The position numbers were made by a program, and so were the translations under genes. Shown piece after piece: positions 1-9,312 of a stretch of DNA of 64,000 bases. Source of the DNA: Cruorifilaria tuberocauda (lineage: Eukaryota; Nematoda; Chromadorea; Rhabditida; Onchocercidae); assembly GCA_013365365.1 (NCBI GenBank), contig JABVXU010000130.1:1-64000 (forward strand), read 5' to 3'. Every line of letters starts with the position of its first letter. Position 1 is the stretch's first letter. Below the pieces are notes generated by a model, which searched no databases, was not told the DNA's origin, and was given only the letters and a program-made list of their open reading frames with translations.

Positions 1-78
1 TATATGTGGGATGCGCAAAATTGATTTTTTGATGATTGCTAGGACAAAAATTAAATATACCACGTAAAATCATAGAAG

Positions 79-465
79 TTAAAGCTTATTATTAATGCAT
101 TTTTGTATTAAGAAGTACCCTATTACTATGATTATAAATGGAGCAAACCATAAGATATAAGTGCTTGCTTTTACAGGAGGAATGGTGATAATTGAGTTCC
201 CATAGAAGTTTTTCAGCTCTGAAATTATTTGCTCATCTGTGTACTGATTGACGATTTTTTTGCGAATTGCTTTGCGTATGTTAAGTGCAACTTGAGATTC
301 AGATTCAGATAGCAATTCACCAGAACATATTGGACACTTTATTATCTCAAATAAATTAGTTGCACGTTTCTCCATGCTTTTGTCACTAAGCTCATCATCT
401 AGAGTAAAGGCACTGGTATTGAACCAAAATATTAATGTAAAAAGTAAGTTAACTATCGTTCTCAT
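79..465 (-). CDS. ccmH: Cytochrome c-type biogenesis protein CcmH
   Basis: This 128-residue protein fits the CcmH/CycL family, which keeps apocytochrome c haem-binding cysteines reduced on the periplasmic side of the inner membrane during haem attachment. A hydrophobic N-terminal segment covers about residues 1-20, the redox CxxC pair is C44/C47 (KCPICSG), and a membrane helix lies at about residues 103-121. This is the usual short alphaproteobacterial layout. The ATG start overlaps the 3' end of the upstream DUF2125-like gene by 17 nt, so the two are probably co-transcribed with the ferredoxin gene ahead of them. A likely client, a membrane-anchored cytochrome c, is encoded near 30.3 kb. Family call is firm; the substrate is inferred. 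Confidence 0.88.
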   Translation of the reverse strand: MRTIVNLLFTLIFWFNTSAFTLDDELSDKSMEKRATNLFEIIKCPICSGELLSESESQVALNIRKAIRKKIVNQYTDEQIISELKNFYGNSIITIPPVKASTYILWFAPFIIIVIGYFLIQKCINNKL

Positions 466-1498
466 TTTTATCTAGCTCAGAAATTTTGTCTAATTGATCT
501 ATAAGGTCAGTAATATGTAATTTACCAATAGAGCTTGATCCTGTATTTTCGTTATATTTTATTGAAAAGTGAATACTGTTATCAGTCGTTCTTTCTGATA
601 AAGAAGATATTAATTTTTCGAGTCTACCTGAAGTTTTTGGATTTCTAGTTATAAAGGAAATTAATTCTCTATAGTTTAGTATAGACACATTAATTGCATT
701 TTTAAATGAAGATGTAACCATATTGTAATTATTTAGCATACCATCTGCAGTAATGGAAAAATTGTTATTCTGAATTAGAAACTTTTCTATGTTAAAATTA
801 ATTCTTGTAGCTGAGATCTGGTTTATAAACTCGTAATCGAATTTAGTATCAATACTAAGGTAGCTTTCAGGATTTGTAGAGTCTTTATACCTGTGAATAT
901 AAAAATCAAACTTCAGCTTATTATTTTTACTTGGTTCCTTGTTGATATGAAGTTGAATATAATTACTTTTGCCATTTACCTCAGTTGTAATACTTTGCTG
1001 ATTTTCTAAATCAAGTGAAGCATCACATTTTAAACCATAATCTTCGTAGCGAAGCTTATCTATGTAGTCTATTATGTTGATATTTTTATTGAACCACAAT
1101 AAAGATGGTGAATTACTTAACTTGACAATAAAATGGTTGTTATTATTTGTGTGGCACTTTATATTGCCTTTCTTATTACCATGCATAATAATACTGACTT
1201 CATTGCTTGGCACATAGATATATATCGACTTATCAAACAATCTATTTCTTATTAATAGGGAATCAGAAGATATGGTTAATTCTTCATTGGAGAATTTGGG
1301 GTTTATTATATGGAAAATTAGACTAGAAGGAAATCCGCTAAAATCTGATGAAACATCAGGCTTTTTGCTACTAATATATAACATTATCTCAGCCAAAAGA
1401 TTTTTTATTTTAAACGTAGAAAAATACCAAAACCCACTATATGTAGCAGGAATAAACAAGAGTAAAGAAACTATAACATGGGTAAAAACTTTGCGCAT
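449..1498 (-). CDS. DUF2125-like envelope protein
   Basis: This 349-residue protein starts with a hydrophobic helix (about residues 8-27) and continues as a long soluble region rich in beta-type alternation, which suggests export or inner-membrane anchoring with a periplasmic body. Its size, N-terminal anchor and position resemble the poorly characterised alphaproteobacterial DUF2125 family, but I see no catalytic motif. It lies 4 nt after the ferredoxin gene and overlaps ccmH by 17 nt, so the three genes look like one transcript. Function is unknown. The family assignment is a resemblance call and would need a profile search. Confidence 0.6.
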   Translation of the reverse strand: MRKVFTHVIVSLLLFIPATYSGFWYFSTFKIKNLLAEIMLYISSKKPDVSSDFSGFPSSLIFHIINPKFSNEELTISSDSLLIRNRLFDKSIYIYVPSNEVSIIMHGNKKGNIKCHTNNNNHFIVKLSNSPSLLWFNKNINIIDYIDKLRYEDYGLKCDASLDLENQQSITTEVNGKSNYIQLHINKEPSKNNKLKFDFYIHRYKDSTNPESYLSIDTKFDYEFINQISATRINFNIEKFLIQNNNFSITADGMLNNYNMVTSSFKNAINVSILNYRELISFITRNPKTSGRLEKLISSLSERTTDNSIHFSIKYNENTGSSSIGKLHITDLIDQLDKISELDKNENDS

Positions 1499-1502
1499 AG
1501 CT

Positions 1503-1853
1503 CTAATATTTATCTATTGATATATTTCTTGTACTCCTTGGTATGGTTACACATAAACTTTCGATATCTTTTGTAACTTTTATTTGACATCCAAGCCTTG
1601 ATGTTTCTGTCAACCCGAAGACTAGGTCTAACATATCGTTTTCTTCATCAGATATTGGATTATGTATTTCTACAATATCGTAAAGTTTTGGATCAATAAC
1701 TACATGGCATGTAGAGCAAGCAAGAGAACCTTCACACGCGCCTTCAAGTAAATTTGGATCCTTTCTGTGAGCTAAATTGAGTAAAGTTTCTCCCTCTATA
1801 GCCTCATAGATTTTCTTACTTCCATCAGGTAAAATAAAAGTGACAAATGGCAT
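1503..1853 (-). CDS. fdxB: Adrenodoxin-type [2Fe-2S] ferredoxin
   Basis: This is a 116-residue [2Fe-2S] ferredoxin of the adrenodoxin/ISC type, which donates electrons to iron-sulfur cluster assembly and related reactions. The four cluster ligands are visible as C40, C46, C49 and C89 (C-x5-C-x2-C...C), inside the CEGSLACSTCH and RLGCQ motifs. Length is normal for the family. It is the first gene of a tight minus-strand group with the DUF2125-like gene and ccmH, and it is divergent from murD across a 118-bp gap that should hold both promoters. A likely reductase partner is the TrxB-like ferredoxin-NADP reductase at 58.6 kb, which is an inference from family roles. The gene symbol follows usage in related genomes. 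Confidence 0.9.
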   Translation of the reverse strand: MPFVTFILPDGSKKIYEAIEGETLLNLAHRKDPNLLEGACEGSLACSTCHVVIDPKLYDIVEIHNPISDEENDMLDLVFGLTETSRLGCQIKVTKDIESLCVTIPRSTRNISIDKY

Positions 1854-1971
1854 ATCATTCTCCCATTAAATCCTTACCAACTTTGTATTTTACATGTGAC
1901 AGTTAACATTTGCAAACTCTTAAGTTTATCCTATTAATAACTTATGTAATATTTTTTAACTAGAATAGGTA

Positions 1972-3318
1972 ATGCAGCTTAGGAAGTATAAAAATCAAAG
2001 TGTTGCAGTTTTTGGTCTTGGTAAAACTGGTTTGTCTGTTATTAATACCCTAGTAAATTGGGGTGCAAGAACGTATGCATGGGATGATGATAAAGAGAAG
2101 ATTGCAAATGCAAGTGCGATATGTAAGGAGTGCAGTTTCATCCATCCCAAGGAGTATAATTGGCATGAGATAAGAATACTGATCTTAAGCCCTGGGATAC
2201 CGATTTCATATCCTGCACCACATTGGGTCGTAAAACTTGCAAGAGACTTCAGATGCAAGATAAAGTCAGATATCGAGATATTTCTTGAAAATAAAGCTAT
2301 AAGCCAGAAAGTAATAGGTGTTACTGGAACGAATGGGAAATCAACTACTACATCACTAATATGGCACATATTAAAGTCTGCAGGAAAAAAGGTAGCTGTT
2401 GGTGGGAATTTAGGTGTTCCGGTTTTAGACTTGAGCAGGAATGCAGAAATTTATGTAATTGAATTTTCTTCTTTTCAATTAGAGCTAATTGATGAAATTA
2501 ATTTAGATATTGCAGTATTACTCAATATTACACAAGACCATATAGATAGGCATGGAAGTATGGAGAATTACATATCGATAAAATCAAAGCTAGTAAATGG
2601 AAGTGTGGTTGCTGCTATAGGGTGTGATGATAAGATTACTGCTGATATATTTAATAGATTTACTGGAAATAAAATTCCTATCTTATCTTCGGTGCTATTT
2701 CAACTACCTTTTTTGTCGTTTCAGTGCTCAGATACTGGAACACAACTAGAATTAGAGAACTGTGTAGATGAGGTGAAGATTAACTTAATATCTAACTCGG
2801 AAAATATAGCAGCTGCATATGTTGTGTGTAATCTGCTTAAAGTGGATAAAAAGGCTATTATCAATGGGATCAAATCCTTTTCCTGGTTAAGGCATAGAAA
2901 TGAATTTCTTGGTAAAATAGCAAATGTTCTTTTTGTGAATGATAGCAAAGCTACTAATGCTAAATCAAGCGAAAGAGCAATTTTGTCTCATAAAAACATA
3001 TATTGGATTGTTGGTGGAAGAAGTAAAGAAGGCGGTATAGAGTCGCTAAGAAGGCATTTTCTAAATGTTAGAAAAGCTTTTCTTATTGGCGAATCAACTG
3101 AAGTTTTTGCAAAAACTATGGAAAATGAAGTAGATTTTGTGAAGTGTTACAATTTGGCAAGTGCATTTGAACTAGCTTTCGAAGAAGCTATAAACAGTAA
3201 GGAGGAAATAACTATATTACTTTCTCCTGCATGTGCTTCTTTTGACCAATGGGAAAATTTTGAAGAACGTGGTGAAGCATTTTATGGAATGTTTAAAAGT
3301 CTCAGGCACACTATGTAG
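1972..3318 (+). CDS. murD: UDP-N-acetylmuramoylalanine--D-glutamate ligase MurD
   Basis: This 448-residue protein is MurD, the cytoplasmic ligase that adds D-glutamate to UDP-MurNAc-L-alanine in peptidoglycan precursor synthesis. The N-terminal Rossmann-like segment begins VAVFGLGKTG, the ATP-binding loop GTNGKST lies at residues 119-125, and the C-terminal Mur domain carries VNDSKATNAKS near residue 325. Length is typical. It starts at an ATG with no strong Shine-Dalgarno. The reading frame is intact, which implies selection even though Anaplasmataceae make little or no conventional cell wall. The DNA behind it may contain a decayed ftsW, the usual dcw neighbour. Confidence 0.95.
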   Translation: MQLRKYKNQSVAVFGLGKTGLSVINTLVNWGARTYAWDDDKEKIANASAICKECSFIHPKEYNWHEIRILILSPGIPISYPAPHWVVKLARDFRCKIKSDIEIFLENKAISQKVIGVTGTNGKSTTTSLIWHILKSAGKKVAVGGNLGVPVLDLSRNAEIYVIEFSSFQLELIDEINLDIAVLLNITQDHIDRHGSMENYISIKSKLVNGSVVAAIGCDDKITADIFNRFTGNKIPILSSVLFQLPFLSFQCSDTGTQLELENCVDEVKINLISNSENIAAAYVVCNLLKVDKKAIINGIKSFSWLRHRNEFLGKIANVLFVNDSKATNAKSSERAILSHKNIYWIVGGRSKEGGIESLRRHFLNVRKAFLIGESTEVFAKTMENEVDFVKCYNLASAFELAFEEAINSKEEITILLSPACASFDQWENFEERGEAFYGMFKSLRHTM

Positions 3319-3419
3319 CAAAGGTTAACAAAATATGAGCTAAAAGAGGAAATTTTAATATATATACAATAAGAATGTTGGTTGGCTGTCATGCATGTCT
3401 TTTAAACTAGGCTAAATTA

Positions 3420-4300
3420 AGTGGCAAAGGTTCTAAAAAGTGTTTTGCAATTTTCTGCCTTACCAAAGGAAACAGATACTCTGTTAAGTTGGTTGCCCAT
3501 TCTTCATAAAACTATTGCCATGACTATAGTATTTGAAGTCAGTTGATAGATTTCACTACCCCATAAAATGGATGACATTGGCTGAATTTTTAGGGTAGTA
3601 TTTTTTTTGATGACTATTTAGGATCTTTCATAAATGACATTTAAAAGAAAGTATAGAGAGTTTCTTGTAAATTTTTTGCTATGCTGCTATTTTATACTTA
3701 TACTACAAGATTAACTTGATTTTCTAAACTTTCATGTTAAAAGAGCTAAATATCCACTAGTGATAAAATAGAAGTTATTTGTTTGTATTGTGGTATTATG
3801 CTAATGCACTAAATAAAGATGCATATAAAAAGCAAAAGGTTACATTTAATAAAGAATAATATCGTCGTGTTGTGCTCTGCAATATTGTAGATTGCTCCTG
3901 TTGTGTCATTATTTAGCATACCAAAAGACTAAAGTAAAAAGTGTTCAGATGGAGTTGCCTTTTGTCATATCAGTGATATTGCTGATACTAGCATAATATG
4001 TTTTTATACCATACTTATGAACAAATTTTGATTTTATTAAGAAGGAGTTTGTTTAAAAATGAGTCTAATTATGAATGGATAAAATACTATAGGAAAAACT
4101 TGATGGTGAATGTATAAGCTAAGAGCCTGGAAAGGCATGTAGGAATATTTTATATGGTTTCCTTTGAAAAGAAGATTGTAGTACTATATAAATTTTTAAC
4201 AAGTGATAACAAATTGGCTTAGTCAGAACGATAATGTTAAACATATCGTTTGTAAATGATATAATTTTATATACCAATTCTCTTGTAGTCCAATTGCATT
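3420..4300 (+). pseudogene. Possible decayed ftsW remnant behind murD
   Basis: No open frame survives here, but frame-hopping translation of the plus strand gives pieces in an order that resembles the polytopic cell-division protein FtsW. An N-terminal-like TDTLLSWLPILHKTIAMTIV piece lies near 3470-3535, a VKRAKY piece near 3740, a hydrophobic VISVILLILA piece near 3970-4000, and a KSLE piece near 4125. Many stops and frame changes interrupt it. Position supports the idea, since ftsW follows murD in dcw clusters. The match is by eye and weak, so this could also be unrelated decayed DNA. Boundaries are approximate. Confidence 0.35.
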
Positions 4301-4434
4301 GGAAGTTTTGAAGAGATTTCTATGATTATAGAATTCATTTTTATAAGGTTATTGGATTTTTAGTCTATTTATTGTGAACTTGAGTTTAATTTCTATAATA
4401 TTGTGTGAAATAAAATAAAAAATACTCCATATTA

Positions 4435-4551
4435 ATGGAGGTGAAGAAAACGATGATGTGCGCTTTTTTGATAAGCTTATCTGTTATTAGCTTAGGAAAT
4501 GCACTAGAAAAAGATGAAATAATATTCATGCTAACCACAAAGATTATTTAG
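4435..4551 (+). other. 38-codon ORF with a signal-peptide-like start
   Basis: A short plus-strand ORF encodes 38 residues beginning MEVKKTMMCAFLISLSVISL and continuing GNALEKDE. This is a textbook export-signal shape: basic residues, a hydrophobic core, then a small-residue cleavage site. An alternative start is the GTG at 4441. The frame ends at TAG after only about 14 residues past the predicted cleavage site. It may be the surviving 5' end of a lost secreted-protein gene or a genuine micropeptide. It sits alone in the long gap between murD and rsmD. Confidence 0.3.
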
Positions 4552-4729
4552 TCTATTGTGTGAGTAAAATAAAATATAAAAGAAAGAGAATAAATTATTA
4601 GTGATGCACACGAATATTTTGTAAGTTGCGGGTTTAATAAAAATTTTGACAAATGTTATAAAGTGAGCAAACTCTTTTAAAACTTAACCAAGTTGGCTTG
4701 AGCCTATACCATGGAAAGAATATGCAAGC

Positions 4730-5278
4730 TTAAGTTGGTAAGGAAAAAAAAATTATTTTTGCTATGCCATAAGCACGTTCTAAAATCACGTTAAGGTTTT
4801 TTTTATATTCAAAATCTTCATCTTTCCTAATTTCAAGAATTATCAATGCATCATCACTTAGCCAACCTGAGTTAGCTAATCTATCTAAAGTTGAGTGAAT
4901 CAGATTACTATTGTAAGGAGGATCTATAAAAACTAGGTCACATTGTGAAATAGTTTTCGGTAACTGATTAGCACTGCAACAGATTAGTGTAATATTTTCT
5001 GTAATGCTAAAAGATTTAGCTGTTTTTTTAGGTAACTGCAAATTGTAATAGTTTGAGTCTACCATGAATGCATGTTTAGCACCTCGAGAAAGTGCCTCAA
5101 ACGAAAATGAGCCACTTCCACAAAACAAATCAAGCACGTTTAAGTTAAAAACTGGTTTCTTTGAGGAAAGTATATTAAATATTGCTTCTCTAACAACTCC
5201 CATGGTTGGTTGCATGGATAAGTGCTCATCTGTAGCTATTTTCCTCCCACGATACTTTCCGGCAATAATGCGCAGCAT
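4730..5278 (-). CDS. rsmD: 16S rRNA (guanine-966-N2)-methyltransferase RsmD
   Basis: This 182-residue protein is RsmD, a SAM-dependent methyltransferase that modifies G966 of 16S rRNA in the small subunit. It begins with the family signature MLRIIAGKYRGRKI, followed by the SAM-binding motif VLDLFCGSGSFSFEALSRGA (residues 48-67) and the catalytic DPPY at 119-122. Length is normal. It lies about 100 bp downstream of the 209-residue gene that ends the type IV secretion block and is on the same strand, but the T-rich gap suggests separate expression. Confidence 0.93.
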   Translation of the reverse strand: MLRIIAGKYRGRKIATDEHLSMQPTMGVVREAIFNILSSKKPVFNLNVLDLFCGSGSFSFEALSRGAKHAFMVDSNYYNLQLPKKTAKSFSITENITLICCSANQLPKTISQCDLVFIDPPYNSNLIHSTLDRLANSGWLSDDALIILEIRKDEDFEYKKNLNVILERAYGIAKIIFFSLPT

Positions 5279-5377
5279 ATTAAAAGATCTGCAAAATAAT
5301 TATTTTACAATTTATAACTAATGTAAATATTACTTTAAATCTATTGGTAAAAGAAAATTGAAGGTATAAGATACTAA

Positions 5378-6007
5378 TTACTTTTTTTTTGATTTATTTG
5401 CTATACCAATAGCATAGTTAATCTCATCTTGTAAGCTACTATAATCACTTATTTCATCATGGATTAGTTTTTTAATCCTGCTTTCCAGTTCTAATTTAAT
5501 TAGAGCATTAATTTTATCTGCATTATCGAGAAAACTTTTACATTCCTCATTGCTATACTCTTTATCAGATACTCTTTTTTCGTCAAAAAAATTTTTAAGT
5601 TCTTCTAAACCAGAGTCGTAATTTGCATTTACTATGTTCCTTTCTATAAAGCTAAGATCTGACAGCAGTAAACTAACTTCTAGTAGATCTTTACTTTTTA
5701 TATTTGCAAGATTGTCAAGATTATTTAAAATTTTAAACACTTTAAGTTCTTCTTGTGCAGTTTTTTGATCTACGTCATTAAATGCAGACAACAATTCCCT
5801 ATTATCTGCAAGTTTCTCACTAAGAGCTCTATTAATCTTTGAAAGATTAATATCATCTTCCTTGACTTTATCTAATAGTAGGTCTAATCGTGCTCTACGT
5901 GCATTTAAAATGTCATCATAATCACTCAACTTTATATGACCATTCTTATCATGGCGTAGTTTATAGTAGTCAAAGTCTTGAAAATTTTTTTTATTAACTT
6001 TCATCAT
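5378..6007 (-). CDS. Unknown 209-residue charged protein at the end of the T4SS block
   Basis: I do not recognise this protein. It is 209 residues, has no signal peptide or membrane helix, is rich in Lys, Glu, Asp, Leu and Asn, and looks almost entirely helical, ending in a basic KSKKK tail. Its ATG overlaps the last 14 nt of virB6-4 in another frame, so translation is probably coupled to that gene. The position makes it a candidate T4SS accessory factor, a translocated protein, or a detached piece of the long C-terminal extensions seen in VirB6 paralogs of related genera. The cytoplasmic, soluble character is seen in the sequence; the role is inference. Confidence 0.6.
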   Translation of the reverse strand: MMKVNKKNFQDFDYYKLRHDKNGHIKLSDYDDILNARRARLDLLLDKVKEDDINLSKINRALSEKLADNRELLSAFNDVDQKTAQEELKVFKILNNLDNLANIKSKDLLEVSLLLSDLSFIERNIVNANYDSGLEELKNFFDEKRVSDKEYSNEECKSFLDNADKINALIKLELESRIKKLIHDEISDYSSLQDEINYAIGIANKSKKK

Positions 6008-9000
6008 TTTCTTTATCCCTCTCTGGCTTTTTCATGTGTCCTATAGTATAATCATGAAGTTTTTCTAAGAACTCTCTCCTATAAGATCTTGTTCTATAGA
6101 GTAAATTACAGCTATAGCTATGCTTTCCTATAGAATCAACAGTATGCCTCCAAGTAAACCTTATGGCATCTTCTATTGTATAACCTAAGTGTGATCCAGT
6201 ATATACTTTATAATAGTCTAAATATCTGCCAATTCTTCTATGTAGAATATCTTCTTTATCAATTCCAAATGCTTTATAAATTTTTTCTTCGAGCTTATCA
6301 ACACTGTTTTCAGATGATGTTACAAATTTTGTTGCTTCAATAGCAGCACTTACAAGTTTGCGTGGCACATCAATAGTGTATTTTAGCACATTCCCAACTT
6401 TTGGCACCCTGTTCAATACGTTAGCTGCCCCCCCGGCAAATCTATTTGGTAAATGGGTAGCCCAACTTCCTAATGATTCTAGTTTGCTACCAGAAAAATT
6501 TTGCCACTGGTGTTTGAATCCATCTATTACTCTAATCAGAGGTGATGTTGAATATATATTAGATATACTATAAAGACTAAAGCCACCGCTCGCGATACTT
6601 GACCCTACCTGTTGTACAAACTCGCGTAAGGAGAACATTAAAAATGAAAGAAAAAATAACATAAAAACCTCTCCTATATCAATTAGATAGCCTTTTTGTA
6701 TGTCTTGTACTCTTCGGTAATCTCTACTTATCAATTGATAATTTTTGCAATCATTGTAATCTTCATATTTCTGGCAGAATTTATCGTTAAGGTTCTTATT
6801 TAGTTCATGAAATTTTATTACTCTACAACCCTGACTTTCTATTATTCTTTCTGATAAGGATTTTATTTCACTTTTTAAATTTGGTTGAATAATGCCTCTC
6901 CTATAATCTTCTATTATTCTTTTGTAATCTTTGCATTTACCTTCATCTTTTTGAAGATGGCAGTAACGCTCTGCGAGTTCATTATCTATGTTGTCTATTT
7001 TTTTTTCTATATTTTTGATTAACAGTAAAACATCGTCTTTTTCTGTAGCATGAGATAAACTGTTTATTAAACGTACCAAGTCTTTGGCACTACAGTTCTT
7101 GTCAACTACTATATCACTTTCAGTGATATAGTGATCTGCTGGATTATCTTTAGTACTTGTAATGGGGTTAAGGAAAGGATAATCTATATAACGGAAACCC
7201 TCTTCGATATAATTTGGGGGAAGATGAATATAGTGAGCACCACCAGTAAATTTTACTGTACTACTTACTCTGCTTAATTTTTCTGTATCCTCTACACTTT
7301 TATCCACTTTCAATGAAGCTCTCTCTCCAAGAGAGTAGGGTATAAAAATTTGTCCTGGAGTCCAACCAAAGTACTGTTTATCAATAATGCAAAACCCTCC
7401 AAGTACCCATCTTGGAGCACACAATTTTACTTCAAGCCACTTATTGTAACATACAGTGAACCCTAGCTGTCTGTAAAAAGTGTTCATTATAATTGAGGCT
7501 AACAATGACAGTAAGGCAAATATCATGATCGATTGTAAACAAAGGCTGATACAGAATTTTATCCAACCTTCAAATAGACTTTTCAGTGGTGAAAATAAAA
7601 TAGAAATGAGAAACAGTGGCATTATAGCTATAAGGAAAGCTGTACCTACAAAGCCAAAAAGGAATATTATGTAAGCATATACACATAGCAGGAAATATAA
7701 AACAATTCCTATAAGGATAGGAGGTACAATAAAGATGCTTGTCCACATTTGATAATGAAAAAGCGCTGCAAGTTTTTTCCAAACAGAGTAAGCAAAAAAT
7801 TTATCGAACATTTCTTCCATAAAATTAAACAACTTAATATGAGTTTCGCTTCCTCGAGGAATACTTCCTGTATCCATGTTAGGAGCAAAATTGGTAATTA
7901 TACTTATCAAGTGTTCAAGACCTTTGACAAATAAAGCAAGAAAATGATCATAGAAAAACCTAAAACTTCCAGGAGATGTAAGTACTACTACCAGAGTGAT
8001 TTTCATTATTCTGATAAGCAAATCATGCTTAGTCTCTCGTATCATTCCAAAAAGATAAAGGAGTGATGAGATTGTTATAAACAGCACAAGTAAGGAAAGA
8101 ACAAGATTATGAAAGCTCGTACTTTTTTCTGCTATATTTTCGAATATAGCTTGTGCAGCTGTAGGACAGTCACTATTAAAATGCTTTTTACAGTTTTCAT
8201 TAATCAATAATGCACATTTTAGATAGTTATAGGTGTAATCGAAAAGTCCAACAATACCAGGTTTTTGTACTCCGCTCAGAAATTCAAAGGAATATCCACC
8301 TGCATTATCTGAGTAATATCTATCCAATATTTTTACATATATTTTCCACCCTTTTTCTAACTTCAGCGCATTACAATTTTTATCCTTTAACTTAGTCCTA
8401 TCACCCTTTTTCAAGATAAAAAGCCCACTTCTGCCTTCTGCTATGGAATTATAACCTAGATGTATAGTAGGAGATTGAGGATTAAGAATTAACTCTAAAT
8501 TATCATTAGGGTTGGGATCTATAAATTCTTTCCTGCCACTAGCATTTGTGTTAGATCTCCTGAACAGGAAATAAGCTCCATGACCGTTAGTGAACCAGCA
8601 TGGTGTGCTAAGTAATACTGTATTGCTGCTGCTATTTTTATTAATGCACTTACAGTTCACAGTACAATTTCCATTAAGGTTACTTGAAAATCTCTGTATA
8701 TCAGAGTAATCATTACAAGCTAAGTGAAAACCAGGTAAACTGTTATCACCTTGTTTGCCTTCAAATTTAGTTGTATATTTCATTTGTTCCAATTTTTGCA
8801 AGCTATAGGTGCTTTTCAGTTTTTCACCATTATTACTCCAAGATGTCCATGCACCATTAACTCGTACTACTAAATCGTCTCCGTTAGTTTCAAGTCCTGT
8901 GTCTTTCCATTTAACTGCTTTGTTAGGATAGTGACCATTATTAGATTCTCCAATATTAGGGTCAGTTATTTCTTCATCATTAGAAATCAAAGCATCGTGA

Positions 9001-9161
9001 TCATCTGAAAAGTGGGCATCTACTGTAATAGGTTCGGGACCAAAATAGTCAGCAGATATACATCTTGGAAAGGGCATATCGTTTTTTTCACAACCTGTTA
9101 TTAATACATAAGATGCAAGGAGCAGTAATCTAAAACAAAACTTACCTAAGCATAACTTCAT
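5994..9161 (-). CDS. virB6-4: VirB6/TrbL family T4SS channel protein (fourth paralog)
   Basis: This is a 1055-residue VirB6-family inner-membrane protein, the last and longest of four tandem paralogs. It begins with a lipoprotein-type signal (lipobox LITGC, C24), then a large Cys-rich region likely to face the periplasm (about residues 25-345). A cluster of about six membrane helices (about 350-560) carries the VirB6 core. A further charged domain, another hydrophobic segment (about 840-865) and a basic C-terminal tail follow. VirB6 forms part of the inner-membrane channel of type IV secretion. It lies 151 bp after virB6-3 and overlaps the 209-residue gene by 14 nt. As I recall, Ehrlichia counterparts are considerably longer. 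Confidence 0.87.
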   Translation of the reverse strand: MKLCLGKFCFRLLLLASYVLITGCEKNDMPFPRCISADYFGPEPITVDAHFSDDHDALISNDEEITDPNIGESNNGHYPNKAVKWKDTGLETNGDDLVVRVNGAWTSWSNNGEKLKSTYSLQKLEQMKYTTKFEGKQGDNSLPGFHLACNDYSDIQRFSSNLNGNCTVNCKCINKNSSSNTVLLSTPCWFTNGHGAYFLFRRSNTNASGRKEFIDPNPNDNLELILNPQSPTIHLGYNSIAEGRSGLFILKKGDRTKLKDKNCNALKLEKGWKIYVKILDRYYSDNAGGYSFEFLSGVQKPGIVGLFDYTYNYLKCALLINENCKKHFNSDCPTAAQAIFENIAEKSTSFHNLVLSLLVLFITISSLLYLFGMIRETKHDLLIRIMKITLVVVLTSPGSFRFFYDHFLALFVKGLEHLISIITNFAPNMDTGSIPRGSETHIKLFNFMEEMFDKFFAYSVWKKLAALFHYQMWTSIFIVPPILIGIVLYFLLCVYAYIIFLFGFVGTAFLIAIMPLFLISILFSPLKSLFEGWIKFCISLCLQSIMIFALLSLLASIIMNTFYRQLGFTVCYNKWLEVKLCAPRWVLGGFCIIDKQYFGWTPGQIFIPYSLGERASLKVDKSVEDTEKLSRVSSTVKFTGGAHYIHLPPNYIEEGFRYIDYPFLNPITSTKDNPADHYITESDIVVDKNCSAKDLVRLINSLSHATEKDDVLLLIKNIEKKIDNIDNELAERYCHLQKDEGKCKDYKRIIEDYRRGIIQPNLKSEIKSLSERIIESQGCRVIKFHELNKNLNDKFCQKYEDYNDCKNYQLISRDYRRVQDIQKGYLIDIGEVFMLFFLSFLMFSLREFVQQVGSSIASGGFSLYSISNIYSTSPLIRVIDGFKHQWQNFSGSKLESLGSWATHLPNRFAGGAANVLNRVPKVGNVLKYTIDVPRKLVSAAIEATKFVTSSENSVDKLEEKIYKAFGIDKEDILHRRIGRYLDYYKVYTGSHLGYTIEDAIRFTWRHTVDSIGKHSYSCNLLYRTRSYRREFLEKLHDYTIGHMKKPERDKENDES

Positions 9162-9312
9162 ACTTAAACTTTCCTTGAATGTAGGAATAAATTTTATCTA
9201 AAATGTCTTTTTAATTAGTTGCTCCATAGCAATCTTGTGCTTCTACTTCTTAATCTTTCCTTAACTATCAGGTAATTGATTATCTTCTTTTTCCTGTATC
9301 TTTTTTTGTTTT

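Noticed and set aside
1..78. A gene or gene end at the left edge
   Set aside because: The 78 bases after ccmH show no open frame with coding character on either strand.
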